Program-made: the position numbers and the translations under genes
Shown: positions 36,418-44,001 of the stretch, piece after piece
How positions within the stretch are numbered: position 1 is the first letter of the stretch
How the letters are laid out: each line of letters starts with the position of its first letter
Notes under the pieces: generated by a model
The model's database searches: none
Told to the model about the DNA's origin: nothing
What the model saw: the letters and a program-made list of their open reading frames with translations, nothing else
Source of the DNA: Elusimicrobiaceae bacterium
GTDB taxonomy: Bacteria; Elusimicrobiota; Elusimicrobia; Elusimicrobiales; Elusimicrobiaceae
Assembly: GCA_017475405.1 (NCBI GenBank)
Contig: JAFVFN010000018.1
Coordinates: 121,798-185,797 of the forward strand
Direction: 5' to 3'
Length of the DNA: 64,000 nt

Positions 36418-37248
36418 TTACTCTTTATATAGCCCTCGAAGCAGTTTTATTTCCTGGGCATAACCGTCCAACTCATTGGGGGTCTCTAAACAAAACGGCA
36501 AGTGTTTCAAAGCCGGGTGATTAATAACCCCTGCCAACGTTTTAGTTCCAATGGTTCCTTTACCAATGGGAGCATGGCGGTCTTTGTGTGAACCCTGTGG
36601 GTTCAAGCTGTCATTGATATGAACTGCCTTTAATAATTTAAGTCCCACCTGCTTGTCAAATTTAGTAAGGGTATCATCCAAATCAACTAGGGAATACCCC
36701 GCATCACTGACGTGGCAGGTGTCAAAACAAACCCCCAGTAAATGGTTATGTTTAACACCGTCTAAAATGCGTTTGAGTTCCTCAAATTTGCCGCCGATTT
36801 CACTGCCCTTGCCGGACATAGTTTCCAATAAAACTGTTGTGTGCTGTTTGGAATCTAAAATCTCATTTAAGGTATGGATAATAAGTTCAATACCCTTGTC
36901 TACTCCCTGTCCCACATGCGAACCCGGGTGAAAGTTATACAAGTTACCGGGCACATACTCCATCCGTTTTAAATCATCGGCAAACGTCATCAGGGCAAAC
37001 TCACGCGTCTTGGCCTCGGCTGAGGCTGGGTTTAACGTATAAGGAGCATGGGCAATAATGGGCGCAAAACGATGTTCCTGCATAAGCGTACGAAGCCGCT
37101 GTGCATCTTGCGGGTCAATGTCTTTGGCACGTCCGCCGCGCGGATTGCGCGTAAAAAACTGAAACGTATCGGCTCCGATGGAAAGAGCCGTTTTCCCCAT
37201 GGCTTCAAAACCGGCCGAACTGGATAAATGACAACCGATATGTAACAT
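36418..37248 (-). CDS. nfo: Endonuclease IV (AP endonuclease)
   Basis: 276 aa. Base-excision repair enzyme cutting 5' of abasic sites. TIM-barrel tri-zinc ligands are visible in FHPGSHVG, LLETMSGKGSEIG, GVCFDTCHVSDAGY, VHINDSL, GSHKDRHAPIGKG and CLETPN. Directly follows the threonine-aldolase-like gene with 1 nt between them. Confidence 0.96.
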   Translation of the reverse strand: MLHIGCHLSSSAGFEAMGKTALSIGADTFQFFTRNPRGGRAKDIDPQDAQRLRTLMQEHRFAPIIAHAPYTLNPASAEAKTREFALMTFADDLKRMEYVPGNLYNFHPGSHVGQGVDKGIELIIHTLNEILDSKQHTTVLLETMSGKGSEIGGKFEELKRILDGVKHNHLLGVCFDTCHVSDAGYSLVDLDDTLTKFDKQVGLKLLKAVHINDSLNPQGSHKDRHAPIGKGTIGTKTLAGVINHPALKHLPFCLETPNELDGYAQEIKLLRGLYKE

Positions 37249-37249
37249 A

Positions 37250-38293
37250 TTATTTCCCCGACAGTTTTAAAATATCCGCCGTAAGTTGTGCCACATCTTC
37301 CGGCCGAGTCGCCCAACTGGTGCAAATGCGAATAGCACTATGGTTTTTATCCACACACCCCATATGCGCGAACGAATAGGTTTCTTCTAATGTTGCCAAC
37401 ATATCATTGGGCAAAACCGGGAACTGTTGATTAGTAGGCGAATCATACAAAAATTTGAGTCCGGCTTGTTGGCAGGCTTTTTGAATGATCATAGCCATTT
37501 CGTTGGCATGTCTGGCAAGCTGCAAATATAGTCTGTCTTCAAACAATGTTAAAAACTGGATCCCCAGCAACCGACCTTTGGCCAAGATGGCGCCTTTTTG
37601 TTTCATAAAATAGCGAAAATCTTTTTGCAGTTTGGGGTTGGTAATCACTACGGCCTCTCCAAACAACGCTCCTATTTTGGTGCCACCGATATAAAACACA
37701 TCCGCCAGCACAGCTATATCCTGCAAGGTTACATCATTGCCGGGCGCGGTTAAGCCATATCCCAGTCGCGCTCCGTCAATAAACAAAAACAAATGGTTTT
37801 CATCGCATACCCGGCGAATCTCTTTGAGTTCCTGCAGAGAATACAACGTACCGTATTCTGTCGGGAACGAAATATAAACCGTGCGGGGCTGCGGGGCAAA
37901 TTCAGGATTATCATCTTCCCAGTGTGCTTTACAGACACGGGCAATTTGCGCGGCTGTTATTTTGCCAAACTCCTGAGGCAACGGTTCAATATGATGTCCG
38001 GTCGCTTCAATGGCTCCGGCTTCATGTACATTGATATGACCCGATACCGGAGAAATAATACTTTGATAAGGACGCAAGCAGGCTGCCAGTACCGTCAGGT
38101 TGGTCTGCGTACCGCCACATAAAAAATGTACGGCGGCCTGCGGAGCATTGCACTGTTGTTTGATAAGTTCCGCGGCCTGCCGGCAATACGGGTCATTGCC
38201 GTAACCGGCCGTTTGTTCCAAATTGGTTTGTGTCAGTTTTTCCAAAATACGGGGATGCGCCCCTTCACAATAATCACAATTAAACCGAAGCAT
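37250..38293 (-). CDS. Threonine aldolase-like PLP enzyme (beta-eliminating lyase family)
   Basis: 347 aa fold-type I PLP enzyme. PLP Lys in YIGGTKIGALFGEAVV; the cofactor Asp region is LFIDGARLGYGL. Probably cleaves L-threonine or allo-threonine to glycine and acetaldehyde; related low-specificity aldolases and other beta-eliminating lyases cannot be excluded. Operon-like with nfo and the small membrane gene upstream. Confidence 0.87.
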   Translation of the reverse strand: MLRFNCDYCEGAHPRILEKLTQTNLEQTAGYGNDPYCRQAAELIKQQCNAPQAAVHFLCGGTQTNLTVLAACLRPYQSIISPVSGHINVHEAGAIEATGHHIEPLPQEFGKITAAQIARVCKAHWEDDNPEFAPQPRTVYISFPTEYGTLYSLQELKEIRRVCDENHLFLFIDGARLGYGLTAPGNDVTLQDIAVLADVFYIGGTKIGALFGEAVVITNPKLQKDFRYFMKQKGAILAKGRLLGIQFLTLFEDRLYLQLARHANEMAMIIQKACQQAGLKFLYDSPTNQQFPVLPNDMLATLEETYSFAHMGCVDKNHSAIRICTSWATRPEDVAQLTADILKLSGK

Positions 38294-38311
38294 ATCCTCT
38301 CCTCCGCATTC

Positions 38312-38623
38312 CTATACCGTTTTTACCGGTTTATGCCGTGCACGCAATTGCGCATGACGTTCGCGAAATACATCCAGTCTGGTATAACGTACCATCAACA
38401 ATAAATCAATCAGTACCATGACAAAATTGAGTACATAAAGCCAAAACACGATATCAAAACTATACAATACCTTATGTATCATACCGCATATATAGGCTAG
38501 CTCAATAGTAATCATAAACAAAAAACTTTTACCGGCAGCCGTTTTAGTACGTAGGGAACGGGCAATATTAAACGGCCAGGCAAGCCCAAACCCCAACATC
38601 ATTAATGCTTCAAAAATGCTCAT
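38312..38623 (-). CDS. Small three-helix membrane protein
   Basis: 103 aa, three hydrophobic segments (~4-20, ~32-52, ~57-80) and a basic C-terminal tail. The WPFNIARSLRTKTAAGKS region is reminiscent of PQ-loop/SemiSWEET half-transporters, but this is a weak resemblance. Same strand and close to the downstream aldolase gene. Confidence 0.65.
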   Translation of the reverse strand: MSIFEALMMLGFGLAWPFNIARSLRTKTAAGKSFLFMITIELAYICGMIHKVLYSFDIVFWLYVLNFVMVLIDLLLMVRYTRLDVFRERHAQLRARHKPVKTV

Positions 38624-38676
38624 ATTATTCCTTACCGGCGCACATAAGGTGGTCGTTAGGTATATTTTACCTTTTT

Positions 38677-39855
38677 CTAAGCATCATTGTCCTGTGGCAA
38701 AGCAGGCACTGCCTCTTCTACCAGTTCCGGTAATTGTCTGGCGGATTTCAAACGCAATTCTTCAAGCTGCTTGGCAGAGGCAACAATCCCCTGTTTACCG
38801 CGCAGGGCCTTATCGGCATCTTCATAGGCTTTACCCAACTGTCCGATTTTGGTATGTACTTCTTCCATACGCTGGGCAAACCGACCTGTACGCTCCAGCA
38901 TTTCACGGGCGGTTTTGAAGATTTTTTCAGTTAGTTGCCCGGCCCGTTCCTGCCGCCATAAATTATCTGCTACCTGCAACACAGAAAACAAATTGGACGC
39001 TGTTACAATGGCAATGCGATGCTGACGGGCCAGTTCGTTTAACTCCGGTTTAGCCTGCACGGCAATAAAGTAGGCATATTCAATCGGGATAAACATAAAC
39101 GTAAAATCCAGTTTTTCATTAGGTAAAAGCGCGGTATAATCCTGCTCGGACAGCTCCTTGATATGTTTTTCAATGGACTGTACATGTTCTTTGAGGTATT
39201 TTTGTTTATCTTCTTCCGTCGTGGCAGCCTGCCATTCCAAATAAGCGGTAAACGACATCTTGGAATCTATCACAAGGTCCCGTTTGCCGGGTAGGTGGAT
39301 AATAAAGTCGGGCTGCTTGCGTTGGTTCCCCTCCGTCATAAAAGAAACCTGTGTGTCAAATTCAATTCCTTTGCGCAGTCCCGCCGCCGTTAACACGTCT
39401 TCTAAAATAATTTCCCCCCACGTACCTTGTCGTTTGGGACTTTTAAGGGCCTCGGTCAGGTTTTGGGCTTCCTGGGAAAGGTTTTCATTAAGCTGCAAGG
39501 TGCGTTCAATGGCGTTCTGCAGCAATCCGTGACGGGCCGTACTTTCCGTACGAAGATCCCCCACTTGTTTGGTAAATTTATCCATGGTTTCTTTCAAAGG
39601 AGCGTAAAAATTCGTGTTCTCCGTACGTAGCTCGGCACGCTGTTCTTTTAGAGACTCAGCTGCTAATTGTTTAAAGGAGTCCTGTGCTTGTTTTTGCAGC
39701 GTATTAAAAAACCGAGTTTGTTCCTCTTGTTTTTGGTCCAAAGCATGAACCCGTTCTTCAAAACGGATTTTTTCCGTTTTTAATTGACTAATTTTCCAGA
39801 GTGCGATAATACTGGCAACCACAACTCCTGCTAAAAATGCAATAAATAGTTCCAT
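38677..39855 (-). CDS. rmuC: RmuC-family DNA recombination protein
   Basis: 392 aa. N-terminal membrane anchor (~2-20), long coiled coil (~25-120), and the RmuC nuclease-like domain (QGTWGEIILEDVLTAAGL, PDFIIHLPGKRDLVIDSKMS, FMFIPIEYAYFIAV). The family limits recombination between inverted repeats in E. coli. Ribosome-binding site AAGGAG. Confidence 0.94.
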   Translation of the reverse strand: MELFIAFLAGVVVASIIALWKISQLKTEKIRFEERVHALDQKQEEQTRFFNTLQKQAQDSFKQLAAESLKEQRAELRTENTNFYAPLKETMDKFTKQVGDLRTESTARHGLLQNAIERTLQLNENLSQEAQNLTEALKSPKRQGTWGEIILEDVLTAAGLRKGIEFDTQVSFMTEGNQRKQPDFIIHLPGKRDLVIDSKMSFTAYLEWQAATTEEDKQKYLKEHVQSIEKHIKELSEQDYTALLPNEKLDFTFMFIPIEYAYFIAVQAKPELNELARQHRIAIVTASNLFSVLQVADNLWRQERAGQLTEKIFKTAREMLERTGRFAQRMEEVHTKIGQLGKAYEDADKALRGKQGIVASAKQLEELRLKSARQLPELVEEAVPALPQDNDA

Positions 39856-39897
39856 AAAATCTCCTTACCCGTATTATACTAACAATTACAATGCTCT

Positions 39898-40075
39898 GGG
39901 TTAATCCTTTACAGCATGACCGTTGTACGCAGCCTGAACACGGAAACCATACGGTTGTCATGACTTAACCCGCTGTGCGGGATGATTTACAGGTCCGGCG
40001 TAATAGTCCGAAATTTACCTATGTCCCACACCCATTGCAGTTCCAATACAGTCTCACCGGATCGCATGCAAGCAT
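39898..40075 (-). ncRNA. Candidate structured RNA or leader upstream of rmuC
   Basis: The 340-bp gap between rmuC and tRNA-Val contains nested complementary pairs: GGGTTAA/TTAACCC (39898/39965) with inner CATGAC/GTCATG, GTGCGGGA/TCCCACAC (39975/40024), and TTGCA/TGCAA (40035/40067). ATATATAAT upstream on the minus strand could be its promoter. I cannot match it to 6S, SRP, RNase P or tmRNA. The minus direction is an inference. Confidence 0.35.
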
Positions 40076-40162
40076 ACTATCATTATATATTTGCCAAACG
40101 ATATACAGAAAATGGGTCATTTTTTGGATACTTGCCTTTTGTAAACGAATGACAATTTATAA

Positions 40163-40192
40163 GAAAAAATCCCCATCAAAACGACGGGGATT
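40163..40192 (-). terminator. Intrinsic terminator of tRNA-Val
   Basis: AATCCCC GTCGTTTTGA TGGGGATT then TTTTC on the minus strand, immediately after the tRNA. Confidence 0.85.
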
Positions 40193-40196
40193 TAAA

Positions 40197-40271
40197 TGGT
40201 GCCCAGTACAGGGATCGAACCTGTGGCCTTTCCCATGTCAAGGGAACGCGCTACCGCTGCGCCAACTGGGC
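40197..40271 (-). tRNA. tRNA-Val(GAC)
   Basis: 75 nt with encoded CCA. Acceptor GCCCAGT/ACTGGGC, anticodon loop TTGACAT (anticodon GAC) on a TTCCC/GGGAA stem, T loop GTTCGATCC. Its 5' half is the left copy of the 42-bp repeat bounding the integrated element, so its current upstream DNA belongs to the element. Confidence 0.96.
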
Positions 40272-40276
40272 CTAAA
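40235..40276. repeat. Left attachment-site repeat (within tRNA-Val)
   Basis: 42-bp exact match to 57995-58036, running from ATGTCAAGGG to GGGCCTAAA. The intact tRNA gene lies on this side. Confidence 0.92.
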
Positions 40277-40363
40277 GCTTCTTAATTTAGGCTAATTTCT
40301 CGTCGAAGAAATCAGTTTTCGGTTTTCAATCTTTAGAACATTTTTTGAAATACTAAAAATAAA

Positions 40364-40383
40364 TATTTACAAAAAATTTACAA
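40364..40383. repeat. Element end repeat (left), candidate integrase arm site
   Basis: TATTTACAAAAAATTTACAA, identical to 57844-57863 at the other end and in the same orientation, ~90 bp inside the left att site. A TCGTCG-containing motif (TTCTCGTCGAAGAA) sits nearer the att site, with a relative near the right end. Confidence 0.6.
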
Positions 40384-40415
40384 GCACCTTCTAAAGTTAC
40401 CGCTTTCTTATATTT

Positions 40416-40424
40416 ATTATAGCA
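40416..40424 (-). promoter_or_regulatory. Element-borne promoter reading toward tRNA-Val
   Basis: TGCTATAAT (extended -10) on the minus strand, ~145 nt upstream of the tRNA. No coding sequence lies between, so it is the best candidate for current tRNA expression. Confidence 0.45.
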
Positions 40425-40495
40425 TAATTGCTAGTGGTCTTGCATTAGTGCAAAACAAATACATAAAAGACTTTACACTCTCACCCATTCTTAGA

Positions 40496-40810
40496 TTACT
40501 TGGCTATATTGCGTAAAAAACAGGCAAATGCTTCTGCGCGGTTCCCATAAATAACGTCCTTGGCAATCTTTTCCCCTTTAAAATACAATTCAAAATGCAA
40601 TTGTTTACCAAATCCGCCTAAGGTCCGCCCAAAGAAAAAACGAAATGTATAATCTCCGCTGTCATACGTACAATAAAAGCCATAGGTAGCACCTCCAAAA
40701 ACATATGTTCCTTCTTTATTTACTTTAACATTCAGTTTGGAAATACATAAAAGCGCAGGACAAACCTGTTCGTGCTTTGGCTCTATTTGCCAGGATTCTG
40801 TTTTAGACAT
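40496..40810 (-). CDS. Element protein, unknown function
   Basis: 104 aa, no signal peptide, aromatic- and Gly-rich centre (YVFGGATYGFYCTYDSGDYTF), suggesting a small beta-rich domain. It has the element's operator-promoter signature upstream. Not recognised. Confidence 0.6.
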   Translation of the reverse strand: MSKTESWQIEPKHEQVCPALLCISKLNVKVNKEGTYVFGGATYGFYCTYDSGDYTFRFFFGRTLGGFGKQLHFELYFKGEKIAKDVIYGNRAEAFACFLRNIAK

Positions 40811-40906
40811 AATTTCCCTCTCTTTTTGATACCGTTAAGCCAATAAGAATTAAAAACAACTTTAGGAAATGGTTGTCGTAGTTGCTATATTGTGCAAGGT
40901 AAGTTA

Positions 40907-40946
40907 CTTATAGTGAAGAAAAGGGATACGACAACGTAGTGTCGTA
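40907..40946 (-). promoter_or_regulatory. Operator-promoter, site 1
   Basis: TACGACA ACGTAG TGTCGTA (40927-40946), perfect 7-bp arms. On the minus strand its TTGTCG is a -35 box, with a 16-nt spacer to TATAAG (40907-40912), driving the 104-aa gene. Confidence 0.65.
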
Positions 40947-40984
40947 ACATAGCCCTCCCAAAAACCTAACAAAATGCTACTCCT

Positions 40985-41018
40985 GCGACGACACCTCGTC
41001 GCTACTATGTGCTATACT
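40985..41018 (+). promoter_or_regulatory. Operator and -10 box of the WYL regulator, site 2
   Basis: GCGACGA CACC TCGTCGC (40985-41002), a perfect dyad, immediately before TATACT (41013-41018). A related but differently spaced version of the CGACA/TGTCG sites, well placed for autoregulation. Confidence 0.55.
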
Positions 41019-41035
41019 GTTTGTAAGAGGTAACC

Positions 41036-41956
41036 ATGCGAAAAGAAATGCGAAACAAATTAACCCGTGTACTTTATGAATTAAACGCACTAGACAAGGG
41101 CCAAATCCGTGTAAAAGATATGGCCCAAGAAACCGGGGTTTCCGTGCGCACCATTGAGCGCGATATGAATGATATTGAGGACGCCAACTTCTCGCTATGG
41201 AACCCCGATCCAGGCGTGTGGGCATTTATAGAGGGATTTTCCCTAGAAAAAATGCAATTAACTAGCATTGAGGCCTCTATTTTAGTACTGATGAGCGATA
41301 TGGCCAGTTCGCTGGGTGGAGATTTTGCAGGATCATTTGAATTATTAAAACGCCGTTTGCTTGCCTTGCTGGAAGATAACCCGTTTTTCATCAAAGTTAT
41401 CGGCGGTGAAAAATACCAAGAAACCCCCATTACCCGCACACTGGAACAATCTATCCGGATGCGCGAATGGGTAGAAATACACTATCAAGGCGGCAAAATG
41501 CCGTCCTACCAACTACGCCCATTAAAACTAATATGGATGGACGGATTTTGGTATTTATTGTCTCTCACTGATGACGACCAACTACTTAAATTCCGCTTGG
41601 AAAAGATTTCCTCTGCCAAGGAAATGGGTAAGTTTTTCAAATACAACAAAAATATAGACAAAATCCTCAAAGAAAGCACCAATATCTGGTTTGAAAAGAA
41701 TCGCCCAATGGCCGTTACATTAGAAGTATCAGCCGAGTGTGCCCATTTTTTTAAAAACAAAACCTATTTTCCCTTACAAAAAGTGGAAAAGGAGTTACAA
41801 GACGGACGCATAGTCCTTTCGTGTAAGGCGGCCAAAGAAGAAGAAATACTTCCCACCATTTTGCATTGGCTACCGCATATCAAGGTAGTTTCTCCCGACA
41901 CTTTGTATAAGCATGTAAAAGAAGTATTAAACGATTATTTAAGGAGTGTAAAATGA
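41036..41956 (+). CDS. WYL-domain transcriptional regulator
   Basis: 306 aa. N-terminal DeoR-type helix-turn-helix (~8-60, VKDMAQETGVSVRTIERDMNDI), a linker, a WYL domain (~140-205; MDGFWYLLSL as the WYL motif, then FRLEKI), and a C-terminal WCX-like region. WYL regulators often sense nucleotides or nucleic acid ends and repress defence systems. It is the leading candidate to bind the CGACA/TGTCG operators here. Coupled by a 4-nt overlap to the next gene. Confidence 0.88.
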   Translation: MRKEMRNKLTRVLYELNALDKGQIRVKDMAQETGVSVRTIERDMNDIEDANFSLWNPDPGVWAFIEGFSLEKMQLTSIEASILVLMSDMASSLGGDFAGSFELLKRRLLALLEDNPFFIKVIGGEKYQETPITRTLEQSIRMREWVEIHYQGGKMPSYQLRPLKLIWMDGFWYLLSLTDDDQLLKFRLEKISSAKEMGKFFKYNKNIDKILKESTNIWFEKNRPMAVTLEVSAECAHFFKNKTYFPLQKVEKELQDGRIVLSCKAAKEEEILPTILHWLPHIKVVSPDTLYKHVKEVLNDYLRSVK

Positions 41957-42150
41957 AGAAAATCTATATAGTTTTAGCCCTATTATTGGCCTCTGGGGTG
42001 GGATACGGTGCGGCACAAATCCAAATCAAAATGGAACAAGTAAAAACGATTACCCAATATGCTGGAACGAATATTGCGCGCTACGATTTAGGCGACACAG
42101 AATGCTTTGTTGAAAGTACAAGCCATAGTATGTTCTGTATGAGGAAATAG
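41953..42150 (+). CDS. Small exported or membrane-anchored protein
   Basis: 65 aa with a hydrophobic N-terminus (MKKIYIVLALLLASGVGYGAAQ) and two cysteines eight residues apart near the end (ECFVESTSHSMFC), possibly a disulphide. Its ATG overlaps the WYL stop (ATGA), so it is translationally coupled to the regulator. Unknown function. Confidence 0.65.
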   Translation: MKKIYIVLALLLASGVGYGAAQIQIKMEQVKTITQYAGTNIARYDLGDTECFVESTSHSMFCMRK

Positions 42151-42171
42151 AAATTGCTTCATGGGGCAGAG

Positions 42172-42249
42172 CTAAAAATCAATTTGGGCTAAAAACATCA
42201 AAACAATAAACATTACTACACCTAAGGAAATAACACCTAACACATCCAT
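42172..42249 (-). CDS. Single-helix microprotein 1 (25 aa)
   Basis: MDVLGVISLGVVMFIVLMFL then AQIDF: almost entirely a transmembrane helix. Strong ribosome-binding site AAGGAGG 5-6 nt before the ATG. Follows the 157-aa gene on the same strand. Small size, hydrophobicity and strong initiation signal resemble small membrane regulators or type I toxins; which is unknown. Confidence 0.6.
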   Translation of the reverse strand: MDVLGVISLGVVMFIVLMFLAQIDF

Positions 42250-42258
42250 ATTTCCTCC

Positions 42259-42732
42259 TTAAGATTTGTTAAGTACCACAAAAATACGACCCGCTGGAAA
42301 GATTTTTAAAACCACATCCGTATTAAAATGATTACGGGCTATATCTTTGGCAATTTCCAACATACGGTCTATGGACATATTGTTTATGTCCAAGGTCAAA
42401 GAAGGGGCACTGTATGTCTGCCCATTGTATATAAATTGCCCGCTAAAACCGCGGTTCCAAGCATATTGAACGCTATAATTATCTACAAAAGACAAATCCC
42501 GCATACCCAACTGAAATGTTTGAGGAAACACCAACATGCCACCTCCCCAAAAATATTCCTGACGGAAGAATTTCTCCCCATTTTTATCTACCCGGCTTGC
42601 CATAAGTCCAAGCCCGCCCGGAAAGCATGTTCCGTGGCGCATAAAACAATCGGTTACTTCCAAAACACCTTTTTCTACCACAAAGGGCCCGCAAGTGCGT
42701 TTGAATTTAGCACTGTTTGACACTAAAAACAT
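42259..42732 (-). CDS. Element protein, unknown function
   Basis: 157 aa, soluble, Gly/Phe-rich middle (QEYFWGGGMLVFPQTFQLGM, FSGQFIYNGQTYSAPSL). Ribosome-binding site AAGGAGAAAAT. Lies between the two microprotein genes on the same strand, and these three may form one operon behind operator site 3. Not recognised. Confidence 0.6.
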   Translation of the reverse strand: MFLVSNSAKFKRTCGPFVVEKGVLEVTDCFMRHGTCFPGGLGLMASRVDKNGEKFFRQEYFWGGGMLVFPQTFQLGMRDLSFVDNYSVQYAWNRGFSGQFIYNGQTYSAPSLTLDINNMSIDRMLEIAKDIARNHFNTDVVLKIFPAGRIFVVLNKS

Positions 42733-42778
42733 ATTTTCTCCTTAAATTTGTGCCATACTAACAAGGAGGCTCAATTTC

Positions 42779-42853
42779 TTACTTATTGGCTCCTGCTGTC
42801 GCATCCAGCGCAAAACTAATAATTCCCACAATAATTAGTAAAAGAAATTCCAT
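42779..42853 (-). CDS. Single-helix microprotein 2 (24 aa)
   Basis: MEFLLLIIVGIISFALDATA then GANK, one membrane helix. GGAGGAGG precedes the ATG. First gene after operator site 3. Similar size and design to microprotein 1 but not the same sequence. Confidence 0.6.
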   Translation of the reverse strand: MEFLLLIIVGIISFALDATAGANK

Positions 42854-42872
42854 ATGGATTACCTCCTCCATA

Positions 42873-42914
42873 GCCATAGCATAACAAATGCGGGCGACAG
42901 CATAGTGTCACCCG
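42873..42914 (-). promoter_or_regulatory. Operator-promoter, site 3
   Basis: CGGGCGACA GCATAG TGTCACCCG (42891-42914, one mismatch in 9-bp arms). On the minus strand CTGTCG, 16-nt spacer, TATGGC. Confidence 0.55.
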
Positions 42915-42939
42915 TTTTGTTTGTCCGTCCCAGATATTT

Positions 42940-43992
42940 TTATTGTTTCTTGGCCTTAAGGTCTAGCACCTGCTCTTTGATGTGCTTGTAAGCCTTGGGG
43001 TTCTTGGGATCGGCTTTCTGGGCCTTTTCCACAATGGCTAATGCCTTATCAAATTGCCCCACAGACGCATACACCAACGCCGCAAAATGCGTTTGCAACG
43101 GTTTATGGGAAATACCGACACTAAATAGCCGAATTGCGCTTTCATACTGCTTATTTAATATGGCAAAATAAATACAATAAGTAAGAAGGGTATCATCCTG
43201 TTTGTCTTGTTCAAATCCGTCTAAGGCATATTGCAGAGCACCCTTATAATCTTTCTTGGTGTAACAAATTAAGGTCGCTTGCTTATAAGGCCACGCATCC
43301 TTAGGGTCATTCTTTATTAGCTTGTCACACCCTTTTAAGGCTTCGCGATGTTGCTGCCCTAGCCAATTAAAACGAATCACTAATTTTTGCAATTCACGTT
43401 CTTGCCATTCGCGGTAGGCACTATTTCTAAAACCTTTGTCATCCGCGACCTCATTAAACTGTGCAAGTGCCAGCAAAATTTGCAAAGGGGCCTGTTTTAA
43501 CTTCTCATCCTCTAAAAAGATGGACATCACATTTTCCTTCGTAGCGTCCATAGGTTCCCATTTACCTTGGCTCTCTTGGCGTTTTTTCTGCTCTTTGCGC
43601 CCGGCCTTTTCTACTTCTTTTTGGATGGGAAGCACCCATTTGCGGGGTTTGCCAAGTCCGTCGGTTAATACGTCCAGTGCGTCCACAAAATCCAATGCGT
43701 TTTCTTTTGTGATATTAAATTTGGCCCATTCAAACTCATCCCGCACGCGGTAATTTACATTTTGCGGGTTCGGTTTATAGAGCGGCAAACCGGCCTTTTC
43801 CAACGTCTCAATATCGCGTTGAATCGTGCGGCGGCTGACACCGCATTCTTGGGCGGCGTGGTCCAAATTAAGCACGCCTTGATTTAAGTCAATCATCAGT
43901 TTAATTAGGCGTGAAAGTCCTTTTTTTACATCTTCGTTTTTCTTTTTCGTTGTTTTCTTCGGCAATTTAGTAAAATCTTTCTTTGTTGTCAT
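42940..43992 (-). CDS. HTH regulator with TPR-like C-terminus
   Basis: 350 aa. Lys-rich start, DeoR-type helix-turn-helix (~25-85, AAQECGVSRRTIQRDIETLEKAG), a middle helical region, and a C-terminal TPR-like array (~210-340; repeated REALKGCDKLIKNDPKDAWP, GALQYALDGFEQD, KALAIVEKAQKADPKNPKAY). No WYL domain is evident, so a protein-protein input in place of a ligand is likely. It ends the cluster that starts with the Cas4-like fusion (9-nt gap). Confidence 0.78.
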   Translation of the reverse strand: MTTKKDFTKLPKKTTKKKNEDVKKGLSRLIKLMIDLNQGVLNLDHAAQECGVSRRTIQRDIETLEKAGLPLYKPNPQNVNYRVRDEFEWAKFNITKENALDFVDALDVLTDGLGKPRKWVLPIQKEVEKAGRKEQKKRQESQGKWEPMDATKENVMSIFLEDEKLKQAPLQILLALAQFNEVADDKGFRNSAYREWQERELQKLVIRFNWLGQQHREALKGCDKLIKNDPKDAWPYKQATLICYTKKDYKGALQYALDGFEQDKQDDTLLTYCIYFAILNKQYESAIRLFSVGISHKPLQTHFAALVYASVGQFDKALAIVEKAQKADPKNPKAYKHIKEQVLDLKAKKQ

Positions 43993-44001
43993 AATTTTCT
44001 C

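Noticed and set aside
40235..40276. Two complete tRNA-Val genes at the element ends
   Set aside because: The copy at 57995-58036 has only the 5' half; the T arm and CCA end are missing.
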